Below, one piece after another: positions 17,855 to 26,181 of a stretch of DNA of 64,000 bases. Numbering within the stretch: the first letter of the stretch is position 1; the number at the start of each line of letters is the position of its first letter. A program made the position numbers and the translations under genes. Below the pieces are notes generated by a model. It worked only from the letters and a program-made list of their open reading frames with translations, was not told the origin of the DNA and did not search any database. Source of the stretch: Pseudomonas putida. GTDB lineage: Bacteria > Pseudomonadota > Gammaproteobacteria > Pseudomonadales > Pseudomonadaceae. The stretch is from positions 806,001 to 870,000 of the forward strand of contig NZ_CP029693.1 in assembly GCF_003228315.1 (NCBI RefSeq), in the 5' to 3' direction.

Positions 17855-18577
17855 AGCTTGCCTGGTTTGTTAAGCACTTCCAGCGGCATCGCGGCCTTGC
17901 CTAGGTCGTGCATCAGTCCGCCGATGCCAGCCAGGCGCGTTTGCTCCTCGTCTAGATCGAGATGCCGGGCCAGCGATAGCATCAGGGCGCAGACGGCAAC
18001 CGAGTGCAGGTAGGTGTAATCGTCGTGCGTTTTGATGCGTGCGACGCTGATGAGGGCATGAGGTTGGCGCAGCACCGAGGCAGCGATTTCTCCGACCAGC
18101 GGCAACGTCGTGCTTGGGTCGACGGCCTTGCCAAGCCGGGCTTCCTGGAACATGTCCATGACTTGGGACTTGGCCGCAAGACAGAGTTTCCGTGCATAAC
18201 ACATTTCGCTCTCCATTGAGGTTGCGCCGTCACTTTTCTTGCTTAGTGGACTAGACGGCAGAGATTGCTCCTCCGACAATTCTCTGGGCTCTGGGCTCTG
18301 GGCTCTGGGCTCTGGGCTCTGGGCTCTGGGCTCTGGGCTCTGGGCTCTGGGCTCTGGGCTCTGGGCTCTCTGGGCTCTCTGGGCTCTCTGGGTCGACTTG
18401 GCTTTTGGCCAAGTCGACCCAGACCTCCCCGACGCCACATTCTCGAATGGCAGAGAGATCCTGAGGCTCGGTCAGCAGGAAGCTGCCGCGCCAGAATGGG
18501 TGTCGAACCCAAGAGCAGGCGAGCTTGTGGATGTACATGCCGAGACGAAGCTCGGATACGGGAATGCGTTTTACCAA
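17855..18577 (-). pseudogene. HD-GYP phosphodiesterase, 5' part, with frame-shifting 7-bp repeats
   Basis: Starts at a TTG (18577) with AAAGGA 8 bases upstream: LVKRIPVSELRLGMYIHKL, a DUF3391-type N terminus, then VDLAKSQVD. The linker is a tract of twelve 7-bp units and three 9-bp units encoding SPEPRAQ repeats. With twelve units this frame runs to a stop at 18251. The HD part (KTHDDYTYLHSVAVCALMLS, LMHDLGKAAMPLEVLNKPGK) is in another frame. Removing one 7-bp unit, or adding two, joins them. The reading is cut at 17855 by Tn5393 after NKPGKL. So the gene is broken twice: by repeat number and by insertion. Confidence 0.85.
18283..18366. repeat. Heptanucleotide tandem repeat, 12 x TCTGGGC
   Basis: Twelve perfect head-to-tail copies of TCTGGGC, followed by three copies of the 9-bp variant TCTCTGGG(C/T) (18367-18393). 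It lies in the linker of the HD-GYP gene. Seven is not a multiple of three, so each unit gained or lost by polymerase slippage changes the reading frame. The 9-bp units do not. Confidence 0.95.
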
Positions 18578-18672
18578 CTTATTTTCCTTTCTGAGTTGGG
18601 TGGTTAGGCGTGCGCCGAGGCTGGCACCCAGCGGTAGAGCGGAGGTAAGGTCACGCCAAGATTCTTGGATCA

Positions 18673-18697
18673 GCCGGAACCGCCGAAATTTCCGTCA
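18673..18697 (+). repeat. Degenerate internal copy of the Tn5501-type inverted repeat
   Basis: GCCGGAACCGCCGAAATTTC followed by CGTCA matches the inner 25 bp of the 11648 repeat with two mismatches and has the same orientation. The outer GGGG part is not conserved. It marks the likely original left end of the tnpA-tnpR unit. Confidence 0.7.
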
Positions 18698-19087
18698 GCC
18701 GATCAACATGGCTTTGTCTCGCGCTCGGTCGATGCGTTCCTGCATCGCCTGCATGACTTCTTCGTGGGTGTACGACTTGGCGTTGGGGTCGTCGGCCTCT
18801 CGGAGAGCTTCCTCGACCTCGCGGGTCATCCGCGCATATTCTTCCGGCCACAGCGCTTGCTCCATGCGCAGCGACGCCTGCCCAAGCAGGTGCAGCAGGC
18901 CGAACAGCCGCATGTCATTGGTGGCGACGACGTGCTCTCGAATCCGCTCCTGGATCACCTCGCAGGCCCGATGCGCCTCTGGCGTCGCCGTGCCCTCGTA
19001 GCCGGCTGGGAGTTCTGCTTCTTCAGCGATTCGCGCCCAAGCGATAGCCAGCGCCTCGATGGTGGACAGGTTCATTTGCTCATCCAC
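18695..19087 (-). CDS. Hypothetical transposon passenger protein
   Basis: 130 residues, acidic and helical, with no motif I recognise (LSTIEALAIAWARIAEEAEL, HVVATNDMRLFGLLHLLGQA). It overlaps the next gene upstream (19072-19398) by 16 bp, so the two are read together. It begins just inside the internal repeat copy and belongs to the Tn5501-like unit. Function unknown. Confidence 0.6.
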   Translation of the reverse strand: MDEQMNLSTIEALAIAWARIAEEAELPAGYEGTATPEAHRACEVIQERIREHVVATNDMRLFGLLHLLGQASLRMEQALWPEEYARMTREVEEALREADDPNAKSYTHEEVMQAMQERIDRARDKAMLIG

Positions 19088-19398
19088 TTGCGCAGCAGAC
19101 GCTTTTTCAGGGAGGCGCGCTCTTGCGGATTGCGTCCCTTGTGGTTGGCAATGCGATCCGCCGTGGCGGCCTGGCGCTTGATGGGCCAGTAGGAGCGGCC
19201 ATCCTTACCCATCGACCAGACGTTGCTGACCTGGTTTTCCAGTAGAGGCAGATGGGCGCATAGAGCTTCCGGCGACGCGCTGGCCAGCGCGGTGCGCTCG
19301 TGGGTTCGCCAGCGCTGATGCCAGAGTTTCTTGTCCTCGCGCTCGCTACGGCAGGTCGTGTGCCCAACGATGGGCGTTTTGCGGCGGCTGCGGCTCAT
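19072..19398 (-). CDS. Small basic hypothetical protein of the Tn5501-like unit
   Basis: 108 residues, rich in Arg and Lys (MSRSRRKTPIVGHTTCRSER, RASLKKRLLRKWMSK). It could bind nucleic acid; no family recognised. The layout with the overlapping downstream gene and the toxin-antitoxin genes upstream suggests one leftward transcription unit. Confidence 0.55.
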   Translation of the reverse strand: MSRSRRKTPIVGHTTCRSEREDKKLWHQRWRTHERTALASASPEALCAHLPLLENQVSNVWSMGKDGRSYWPIKRQAATADRIANHKGRNPQERASLKKRLLRKWMSK

Positions 19399-19450
19399 GA
19401 TGTGGTTGTCTCCAAGAACATTCAGGACAGGCTTTCTGGGTAGAGCGCCG

Positions 19451-19756
19451 TCACCGGGACAGGGTTTCTTGCACTTGTTCCAGCGAGGTCATCAGATGAT
19501 CAACCTGATCCTGAAGATCCACGGCGAGATCAAATAGCTCAGCCACTCGGCTGCGTGATCCCTCGTTGAACGCGGCCATTGCCAGTTGATGCAGCTTCAA
19601 CAGGTCGGTGCGCAGTTGCGGAGGTGCGCCGTCTGCGCTGTCATTCAAATCGCCGCGCAGCACGTCCACGGCATCGACTGCACGCAGCAGTGCCGTGGTA
19701 TCGAAATTCTCGGGAGTCAGTTCGTCCCATTCGTCGTCGGTGATGCGGGCTGCCAT
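19451..19756 (-). CDS. Hypothetical protein after the antitoxin gene
   Basis: 101 residues from the ATG at 19756 (MAARITDDEWDELTPENFDT); the open frame extends further but overlaps the antitoxin gene. Acidic with a C-terminal helix (VDLQDQVDHLMTSLEQVQET). It begins 14 bp after the antitoxin stop, so it is probably the third gene of the toxin-antitoxin transcript. Function unknown. Confidence 0.55.
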   Translation of the reverse strand: MAARITDDEWDELTPENFDTTALLRAVDAVDVLRGDLNDSADGAPPQLRTDLLKLHQLAMAAFNEGSRSRVAELFDLAVDLQDQVDHLMTSLEQVQETLSR

Positions 19757-19770
19757 CAGGAGAGCTCCGA

Positions 19771-20106
19771 TTAAGCGGTTGCGAGCGTTAGATGCCCGAT
19801 CGGCTCGGCTGCTGGCCGTACCTTGATTTCGATGTCGTAGCCGAGGCGATTCAGACAATCCATCAGCTTGCGTTCGGATAGATTGGTGAAGTCGCCGCGC
19901 ATCATGCCCGACACCTTCGGTTGCGGGATGCCCATGCGTTTGGCCGCCGCTTGTTGAGTCAGCCCAAGGGCGCGCATGGCCCTCCTGATCTCGACCACCA
20001 GGCCGGTCTTGATCTTGAGCTTTTCAGCGTCAGGCAGTCCAAGGTCGGCAAAGACGTTGCCCGAGCTGCGCTGAACCTCGACGCCTTCAATGATTCGTTT
20101 TTGCAT
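19771..20106 (-). CDS. HTH antitoxin (HTH_37/Xre type) of a Gp49-type toxin-antitoxin pair
   Basis: 111 residues. The HTH is at residues about 45-75: AMRALGLTQQAAAKRMGIPQ, PKVSGMMRGDFTNLSERKLM. The N-terminal stretch (EVQRSSGNVFADLGLPDAEK) is typical of HTH_37 antitoxins. It overlaps the toxin gene by 20 bp and lies downstream of it, the toxin-first order of HigBA-like pairs. It should neutralise the toxin and repress the promoter, most likely at the palindrome 20477-20490. Confidence 0.88.
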   Translation of the reverse strand: MQKRIIEGVEVQRSSGNVFADLGLPDAEKLKIKTGLVVEIRRAMRALGLTQQAAAKRMGIPQPKVSGMMRGDFTNLSERKLMDCLNRLGYDIEIKVRPAAEPIGHLTLATA

Positions 20107-20464
20107 TTCGTAGCTCCTGTGCCAATACCTCGGCCACCTTCAGCCGAGCGCGGATGATGTCCATGTCGGCCTTTGGCGTGGCGATTCCGCTCTTGCTCTT
20201 CTTCTGGAAGCAGTGCAGGACGAACACCGCTTCCGCAAACTTGACCGTGTATACCGCTCGATAGGTGCCGCCGGCATCGTCTTCGACGACCTCCAGCACG
20301 CCGGCACCACCGAACCCCTTGAGCACCTTTGCTGCGTCATCCTGATCGCCTATCTGCGCCAACGAGAGCGCGTAACCGAAACGGCGACGCACGTCGGACG
20401 GCAACGCCATCAAATCCTTGTGGCTGCTCGCGATCCATTCGAGCGGTTTTTCTTTGTTTGTCAT
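20087..20464 (-). CDS. Gp49/HigB-like toxin (RelE superfamily)
   Basis: 125 residues. The fold pattern ALPSDVRRRFGYALSLAQIG, LEVVEDDAGGTYRAVYTVKF, VFVLHCFQKKSKSGIATPKA matches phage-derived Gp49-like (PF05973) toxins, which cut mRNA on the ribosome. First gene of the leftward operon. Such pairs are a standing part of Tn5501-group transposons and may stabilise them or adjust transposition. Confidence 0.88.
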   Translation of the reverse strand: MTNKEKPLEWIASSHKDLMALPSDVRRRFGYALSLAQIGDQDDAAKVLKGFGGAGVLEVVEDDAGGTYRAVYTVKFAEAVFVLHCFQKKSKSGIATPKADMDIIRARLKVAEVLAQELRNAKTNH

Positions 20465-20476
20465 GACGGAATTTTA

Positions 20477-20490
20477 TACCTGTTCAGGTA
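20477..20490. promoter_or_regulatory. Palindrome in the toxin-antitoxin promoter
   Basis: TACCTGTTCAGGTA, a perfect 14-bp palindrome 12 bp upstream of the toxin start, placed to act as the autoregulatory operator of the HTH antitoxin. Confidence 0.65.
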
Positions 20491-20655
20491 ATGATGTAAA
20501 CGCGGCAACCTCAAGGAGGTGTCGTAAAACATTTGTTTTGCGACAGGCTGTCAGCCGCCGCTGTGCTACCTGTGCAACACCCCCTCAAAAATGTACGGAA
20601 AACTCTATCGCTATTCACTATTATGCGGAAACCTGTTTTTGATGGTTATCCGCCT

Positions 20656-21258
20656 ATGTTGGTTGGCTACATGCGCGTGTCGTCGGACTCCGACCGCCAG
20701 AGCACGGACTTGCAGCGCGACGCGCTGCTCGCCGCCGGCGTCGATCCGCGTCACCTGTTTGAGGATCGTGCCTCTGGCGCGAAGGATGACCGTGCCGGCT
20801 TGGCGCGGGCGCTTGAGTTCGTTCGAGCCGGCGATGTGCTGGTGGTGTGGAAACTCGACCGGCTCGGTCGCTCGCTGTCGCACCTGCTCGCCATTGTGAC
20901 TTCGCTCAAGGACAAGCGGGTGGCGTTCCGCTCGCTGACAGAGAACCTGGACACTACGACGCCCTCGGGCGAATTCCTGTTCCAGGTGTTCGGTGCGCTC
21001 GCGCAGTACGAGCGCGCCTTGATTCAGGAGCGCGTCGTCGCGGGCTTGGCCGCCGCACGCAAACGCGGCCGGATCGGCGGCCGGCCGCAGGCGATCACTG
21101 GTGAGAAGCTGGACGCCATCGTCGCCGCGCTCGATGGCGGCATGTCTAAGGCGGCGGTGTGCCGCAACTTCAATGTCAAGCGCACTACGTTGATCGAAAC
21201 ATTGACGCGAGCAGGTTGGCGTGGTGCGGGAAGGACGGTCGATGAGCAACAAGAATAA
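20656..21258 (+). CDS. tnpR: Serine resolvase of the Tn5501-like element
   Basis: 200 residues from the ATG at 20656 (MLVGYMRVSSDSDRQ, nucleophile Ser9). ALIQERVVAGLAAARKRGRI and a C-terminal HTH (MSKAAVCRNFNVKRTTLIET) complete a standard small resolvase. The 3' end overlaps tnpA by 17 bp, so both are transcribed together; res probably lies in 20491-20655, between tnpR and the divergent toxin operon. A longer open frame to 20533 is open but has no better start. Confidence 0.92.
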   Translation: MLVGYMRVSSDSDRQSTDLQRDALLAAGVDPRHLFEDRASGAKDDRAGLARALEFVRAGDVLVVWKLDRLGRSLSHLLAIVTSLKDKRVAFRSLTENLDTTTPSGEFLFQVFGALAQYERALIQERVVAGLAAARKRGRIGGRPQAITGEKLDAIVAALDGGMSKAAVCRNFNVKRTTLIETLTRAGWRGAGRTVDEQQE

Positions 21259-24200
21259 GCTACTCACCGTCTTTTCTGACGCAGAGCAGGAAGCCTTGTA
21301 CGGCCTACCGGACTTCGACGATGCTCAGCGGCTGGAATACCTGGCGTTGGCCGAATCTGAACTGGCGTTCGCCAGCAGCCGGCCTAGCCTGCAGGCCCAA
21401 GTCTATTGCGTCTTGCAGATCGGCTACTTCAAGGCCAAGCATGCTTTCTTCCGCTTCGATTGGCATGAGGTCGAGGACGATTGCGCCTTCGTGCTGAGTC
21501 GCTATTTCCACGGCGAAGCGTTCGAACGCAAGGCGATCACCAAGCATGAGCACTACAGCCAGAGGGGTCAGATCGCCGAACTGTTCGGCTACCGGTCGTG
21601 GGCGGCTAGCTTCCTGCCGCAACTGGCACAGCAGGCTGAACAGATCGTGCGGCGCGACGTAATGCCAGGATTCGTGGCCGCCGAACTGATCGTTTGGCTC
21701 AGCGAGCACAAAATCATCCGGCCCGGCCACACCACCTTACAAGAGCTGGTCAGTGAAGCCCTGTCCACCGAACGCAGGCGCTTGGGCGGCTTGCTGGCAG
21801 AAGTGTTGGACGAATCGGCCAAAGCTGCGCTGGGCCAGCTCCTGGTGCGTGACGACACCCTGTCTCAACTGGCAGCGCTCAAGCAGGACGCTAAAGATTT
21901 CGGCTGGCGTCAGATGGCAGGGGAGCGCGAGAAGCGCGCCACGCTGAAGTCCTTGCACGGGATCGCCAAGGCGCTGCTGCCCAAGCTCGGCATCTCGCAG
22001 CAGAACCTGCTGTACTACGCGAGCCTGGCGAACTTCTATACCGTCCATGACCTGCGCCACCTGAAGGCGGAGCAGACCCGGCTCTACCTGCTGTGCTATG
22101 CCTGGGTACGTTACCGGCAGCTCACCGACAACCTGGTCGACGCGATGGCCTTCCACATGAAAAAACTTGAGGACGAGAGCCGCACGGGTGCGAAACAGTC
22201 CTTTGTCGCCGAACAGCTGCGACGCCATCAGGAAACGCCGCAGGTTGGCCGCCTGCTGTCGCTGTACGTGGACGACAGCGTGGCCGATCCGACGCCGTTC
22301 GGCGAGGTGCGCCAACGCGCCTACAAAATCATGTCCAGGGAATTGCTGCAAAACACGGCGCAGCGCATGAGCGTCAAGCCACTGAACAAACTGGCGCTGC
22401 ACTGGCAGGCGGTGGACGGCCTGGCCGAACGCATTCGACGCCATCTACGGCCGCTGTACGTCGCGCTCGACTTCGCCGGCACGGCCCCCGATAACCCATG
22501 GCTCGCGGCGCTGACTTGGGCCAAGAGCGTGTTCGCCAAGCAGCAGCGCCTATCACAACGGCCACTCGACGAATGTCCGGCGGCAACGCTGCCGAAACGC
22601 TTGCGTCCGTACCTGCTGATGTTCGATGCCGAAGGCACGCCGACAGGCCTGCATGCCGATCGTTACGAATTCTGGCTTTACCGTCAGGTCAGGAAACGCT
22701 TCCAGGCGGGCGAGCTCTACATTGACGATAGCTTGCAGCACCGGCATTTGTCCGACGAGTTGGTTTCGATGGACGAGAAAGCCGCCGTGCTCGCGCAGAT
22801 GGACATCCCCTTCCTGCGGCAGCCGGTCAGTGCCCAGCTCGATGCACTGGCGACCGAGTTGCGTGCGCAATGGGTGGCGTTCAATCGCGAGCTGAAACAG
22901 GGCAAGCTGACGCACCTGGAATACGACAAGGACACGCAGAGACTGACCTGGCGCAAGCCCAAGGGGGAGAACCAGAAGGCGCGCGAGCAAGCTCTCTACG
23001 AGCAACTGCCATACTGCGATGTCGCCGACGTGTTTCGCTTCGTCAACGGCCAGTGCCAGTTCCTGTCGGCGCTGACACCATTGCAGCCACGCTATGCGAA
23101 GAAGGTAGCCGACGCCGACAGTCTGATGGCGGTGATCATTGCCCAAGCCATGAACCACGGCAACCAGGTTATGGCACGTACCAGCGACATCCCGTACCAC
23201 GTCCTGGAGAGTACCTACCAGCAGTACCTGCGCCAGGCGACGCTACATGTGGCCAACGATTGCATCAGCAACGCCATCGCCGCACTGCCGATCTTCCCGC
23301 ATTACTCGTTCGACCTCGATTCGTTGTACGGTGCCGTTGATGGGCAGAAATTCGGCGTCGAGCGACCAACTGTGAAGGCGCGCTACTCGCGCAAATATTT
23401 CGGCCGCGGCAAGGGCGTCGTCGCCTACACGCTGCTGTGCAATCACGTGCCGTTGAACGGCTACCTGATAGGCGCACACGAGTACGAGGCTCACCACGTG
23501 TTCGACATCTGGTACCGCAACACGTCGGACATCGTGCCGAGCGCGATCACCGGCGACATGCACAGCATCAACAAGGCCAACTTCGCCATCCTGCACTGGT
23601 TCGGACTTCGTTTCGAGCCGCGCTTCACCGACCTCGACGACCAGTTGCAGGAGCTGTATTGCGCCGATGATCTGGCATTGTACGAGAAATGCCTGATCCG
23701 GCCGGCTGGCCAGATCGACCGGCAACTCATCGTCGGTGAGAAGGCGAACATCGACCGAATCGTCGCCACACTGGGCCTGAAGGAAATGACGCAGGGCACG
23801 CTGATCCGCAAGCTGTGCACCTATACGGCGCCGAACCCGACGCGGCGCGCAATCTTCGAGTTCGACAAGCTCATCCGCAGTATCTACACACTGCGCTACC
23901 TGCGCGACCCGCAACTGGAGCGTAATGTTCACCGCTCGCAGAACCGCATTGAGTCCTATCACCAGCTACGCTCGACCATCGCCCAAGTCGGTGGGAAGAA
24001 GGAATTGACCGGCCGCACCGACATCGAAATCGAGATCAGCAACCAGTGCGCCAGGCTGATCGGCAACGCGATCATCTTCTACAACTCGGCGATCCTGTCC
24101 CTGCTGCTGACGAAGTACGAGGCAGCTGGCAATGCCAAGGCGCTGGCGTTGATCACGCAGATGTCGCCAGCGGCCTGGCGGCACATCCTGCTGAACGGGC

Positions 24201-24271
24201 ATTACACCTTCCAGACTGACGGCAAGTTCATCGACCTGGATGCGCTCGTGGCGGGACTGGAGCTGGGCTGA
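21242..24271 (+). CDS. tnpA: Tn3-family transposase, Tn5501-like
   Basis: 1009 residues from the ATG at 21242 (MSNKNKLLTVFSDAEQEALY). Catalytic regions: GAVDGQKFGVERP, ITGDMHSINKANFAILHWFG, NRIESYHQLRSTIAQVGGKK. Length normal and frame intact. The stop lies at the inner edge of the right repeat. Translationally coupled to tnpR. Confidence 0.93.
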   Translation: MSNKNKLLTVFSDAEQEALYGLPDFDDAQRLEYLALAESELAFASSRPSLQAQVYCVLQIGYFKAKHAFFRFDWHEVEDDCAFVLSRYFHGEAFERKAITKHEHYSQRGQIAELFGYRSWAASFLPQLAQQAEQIVRRDVMPGFVAAELIVWLSEHKIIRPGHTTLQELVSEALSTERRRLGGLLAEVLDESAKAALGQLLVRDDTLSQLAALKQDAKDFGWRQMAGEREKRATLKSLHGIAKALLPKLGISQQNLLYYASLANFYTVHDLRHLKAEQTRLYLLCYAWVRYRQLTDNLVDAMAFHMKKLEDESRTGAKQSFVAEQLRRHQETPQVGRLLSLYVDDSVADPTPFGEVRQRAYKIMSRELLQNTAQRMSVKPLNKLALHWQAVDGLAERIRRHLRPLYVALDFAGTAPDNPWLAALTWAKSVFAKQQRLSQRPLDECPAATLPKRLRPYLLMFDAEGTPTGLHADRYEFWLYRQVRKRFQAGELYIDDSLQHRHLSDELVSMDEKAAVLAQMDIPFLRQPVSAQLDALATELRAQWVAFNRELKQGKLTHLEYDKDTQRLTWRKPKGENQKAREQALYEQLPYCDVADVFRFVNGQCQFLSALTPLQPRYAKKVADADSLMAVIIAQAMNHGNQVMARTSDIPYHVLESTYQQYLRQATLHVANDCISNAIAALPIFPHYSFDLDSLYGAVDGQKFGVERPTVKARYSRKYFGRGKGVVAYTLLCNHVPLNGYLIGAHEYEAHHVFDIWYRNTSDIVPSAITGDMHSINKANFAILHWFGLRFEPRFTDLDDQLQELYCADDLALYEKCLIRPAGQIDRQLIVGEKANIDRIVATLGLKEMTQGTLIRKLCTYTAPNPTRRAIFEFDKLIRSIYTLRYLRDPQLERNVHRSQNRIESYHQLRSTIAQVGGKKELTGRTDIEIEISNQCARLIGNAIIFYNSAILSLLLTKYEAAGNAKALALITQMSPAAWRHILLNGHYTFQTDGKFIDLDALVAGLELG

Positions 24272-24303
24272 CGGAAATTTCTGGGATTCCGGCGTACAAC
24301 CCC
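24269..24303 (-). repeat. Right inverted repeat of the Tn5501-like element
   Basis: The reverse complement begins GGGGTTGTACGCCGGAATCC; pairs with 11648-11682. The flank to its right is the cut primase gene. Confidence 0.85.
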
Positions 24304-25967
24304 GCGTACATGAAGAGCGGGTGCGCCGCGACCCCAACAGCACCGACGAGGACATTTCAGCGGCTAAAGAAGCCCGGAAGGATGCCGAGGCGACCGCCAT
24401 GCTCAACGATGCGGACTTGCAGCGCCGCATTGCCGAGCTTGAACGCGACCAGCAGGCGCAAGCCCAAGGCGTGGCGGCCGAGCCGGAGCAGCAGAAGCCC
24501 GAACGCGAGTACATCAATGTGCCGTTCAAGGAAAAGGACGAAGCCAAAGGACTCGGGGCGCGCTGGGATCGCCAGCAACAGTCCTGGTACGTGCCGGCGG
24601 GCGTCGATGCCGCCCCATTCGCCAAATGGGCGCAGGGAGCCGCTACGGCGGCCACAGAGGCCCGTTCAGAGGCCGCAGCACCCCAAGCCCAGCCCGAGGG
24701 CCAGAAAGCCGCCCAGGGCCGCACCTATCTGGCCGTTCCCTACGCCGAACGCGGCGAGGCGAAGGCCGCCGGCGCGCTTTGGGACAAGGCCGCGAAGTCC
24801 TGGTATGCCGGCCCGCGTGCCGACTTGGCCAAGCTGGAACGCTGGAACCCCGAGAACGTATCGACCCAGCAGGGGCCGGCAATGACGCCCAGGGAAGAAT
24901 TTGCCGAGGCGATGAAGGCGGCCGGCTTGCAGGTTGGAACCGTCAAGGGCGCGGCCGGCGACCATCCGATCATGGACGGCAAGAAGCACCGTGTTCCGGT
25001 CGAGGGCGGCAAGGCCGGCGCGCTGGACGGCTTTTATGTCGGCCACCTGGACGGCCACCCGGCGGGCCGGATCATCAACAACAAGACCGGCACGGACGTG
25101 ACCTGGAAGAGCAAGGGCTACGCTTTGAGCGACGAGGAAAAAGCCAAGCTGCAAGCCGAGGCCGCGACCAAGCTGGCCGAGCGCAGCGCCGAGATCGAGA
25201 AGCAGCAGGAAGCGACCGCGCAGCGGGTCGGCCGCCAGATGGACGGCCTTACCGCCATCGAGCAGCCGACGCCGTACCTGGAAGCCAAGGGCATCAAGCC
25301 GCAGGCCGGGGCGCTGACCGACAAGGACGGCCAGAAAACCTACATCCCCGCCTTCGACGTGGACGGCAAGCAGTGGACGATGCAGTACATCCAGGAGGAC
25401 GGCACCAAGCGATTCGCCAAGGACTCGAAGAAGGAAGGATGCTTCCATCCGGTCGGCGGCATGGATGCCTTGGCCGCAGCGCCGGCGCTGGTGATTTCCG
25501 AGGGCTACGCCACGGCCGCGAGCAATGCCGAGGCGCTGGGCTTCGCTACCGTCGCCGCGTTTGACTCCGGCAATCTGCCCCACGTCGCCCGCGCCTTGCA
25601 TGAGAAGTACCCGGACAAGCCCATCATCATCGCCGGCGACGATGACAAACAGCAGGAGATCGAGCGCGGCCACAACCCCGGCCGGGCCAAGGCCGAGGAA
25701 GCGGCGCAGGCGGTCGGCGGCAAGGCCATCTTCCCGATCTTCGCGCCAGGCGAGCAGGCGGGCGATCCCAAGGGCTTCACCGACTTCAACGACTTGGCCA
25801 ACAAGAGCGAGCTGGGCCGCGAAGGCGTCAAGCGCCAGGTCACTACGGCGGTGGGCAAGGTGCTGATCGACGTTGGCCAGGAGCAGAAGGCGCAGAAACT
25901 GGAACAGGAGCAGAAGCGCGAGCAGAAGCAAGAGCAGCGGCCGAAGCGGGCCGCCAAGATCGGATAA
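24304..25967 (+). pseudogene. Plasmid TraC-like primase / DUF5710-TOPRIM protein, N-terminally truncated
   Basis: About 550 codons remain. Two DUF5710 modules (YINVPFKEKDEAKGLGARWD at about 24510-24575 and LAVPYAERGEAKAAGALWDK at about 24730-24790) are followed by a TOPRIM-like part (ALVISEGYATAASNAEALGF, IIIAGDDDKQQEIERGHNPG) and a Gln/Lys/Glu-rich tail. This is the C-terminal half of the large primases of IncP-like plasmids and related integrative elements, which prime the transferred strand. The N-terminal part is removed by the Tn5501-like end, and a remnant of translation may start within the tnpA 3' end. It shows that conjugative-plasmid DNA is part of the cargo. Confidence 0.78.
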
Positions 25968-25993
25968 CCCCACCACCACCCTGCACCACTTCG

Positions 25994-26022
25994 CCGCCCC
26001 GCACTCCGGGGCGGTTTTTTTT
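25994..26022 (+). terminator. Rho-independent terminator after the primase fragment
   Basis: CCGCCCCG and CGGGGCGG arms with a 5-base loop, followed by eight T residues. Confidence 0.9.
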
Positions 26023-26124
26023 GGCGTGCTGGCCAGGTCGGAGATCCACGCCGGCGAGATCCACAACGAGATCCACGCGGCCAAGTTGCATGGCCAAAAA
26101 TAACCTAGCCTCACGGGCAGGCGC

Positions 26125-26153
26125 TTGATACTTTACTAACTTGTCTGTAAAGT
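26125..26153 (+). promoter_or_regulatory. Promoter with overlapping palindromic operator for the efflux pump
   Basis: A -35-like TTGATA (26125-26130) and a -10-like TAAAGT (26148-26153) are spaced 17 bp. ACTTTAC and GTAAAGT (26130-26136 and 26147-26153) form an inverted repeat across the spacer, where a TetR dimer would block RNA polymerase. Confidence 0.6.
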
Positions 26154-26181
26154 TTGGCTACTCTCACTGAATGGTGCTATC

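Larger units (their letters stand above)
11648..24303. mobile_element. Tn5501-like Tn3-family transposon with HD-GYP cargo, containing Tn5393
   Basis: Ends are GGGG-starting inverted repeats 11648-11682 and 24269-24303, sharing GCCGGAA-CCCAGAAATTT (35 bp, about four mismatches). Inside are a tnpA-tnpR pair, a Gp49-type toxin with an HTH antitoxin, three small genes and an HD-GYP gene; Tn5501-group elements carry this toxin-antitoxin type. A third, degraded copy of the inner repeat sits at 18673-18697, so the 5.6 kb from there to 24303 may be the original transposon and the HD-GYP part a later capture. Flanking pentamers differ (GTACT and GCGTA), and both neighbouring genes are cut, so the region was rearranged after insertion. 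Confidence 0.75.

Noticed and set aside
18283..18393. The 7-bp repeat block as a CRISPR array or minisatellite
   Set aside because: Units are contiguous without spacers and lie in a coding frame; a simple-sequence contingency repeat explains it better.
11643..24308. A clean 5-bp target duplication for the Tn5501-like element
   Set aside because: Left flank is GTACT, right flank is GCGTA; they do not match.
24666..26114. A 482-codon reverse ORF opposite the primase fragment
   Set aside because: Leu/Gly/Arg-rich mirror of a real coding sequence; it also runs through the terminator at 25994-26022.
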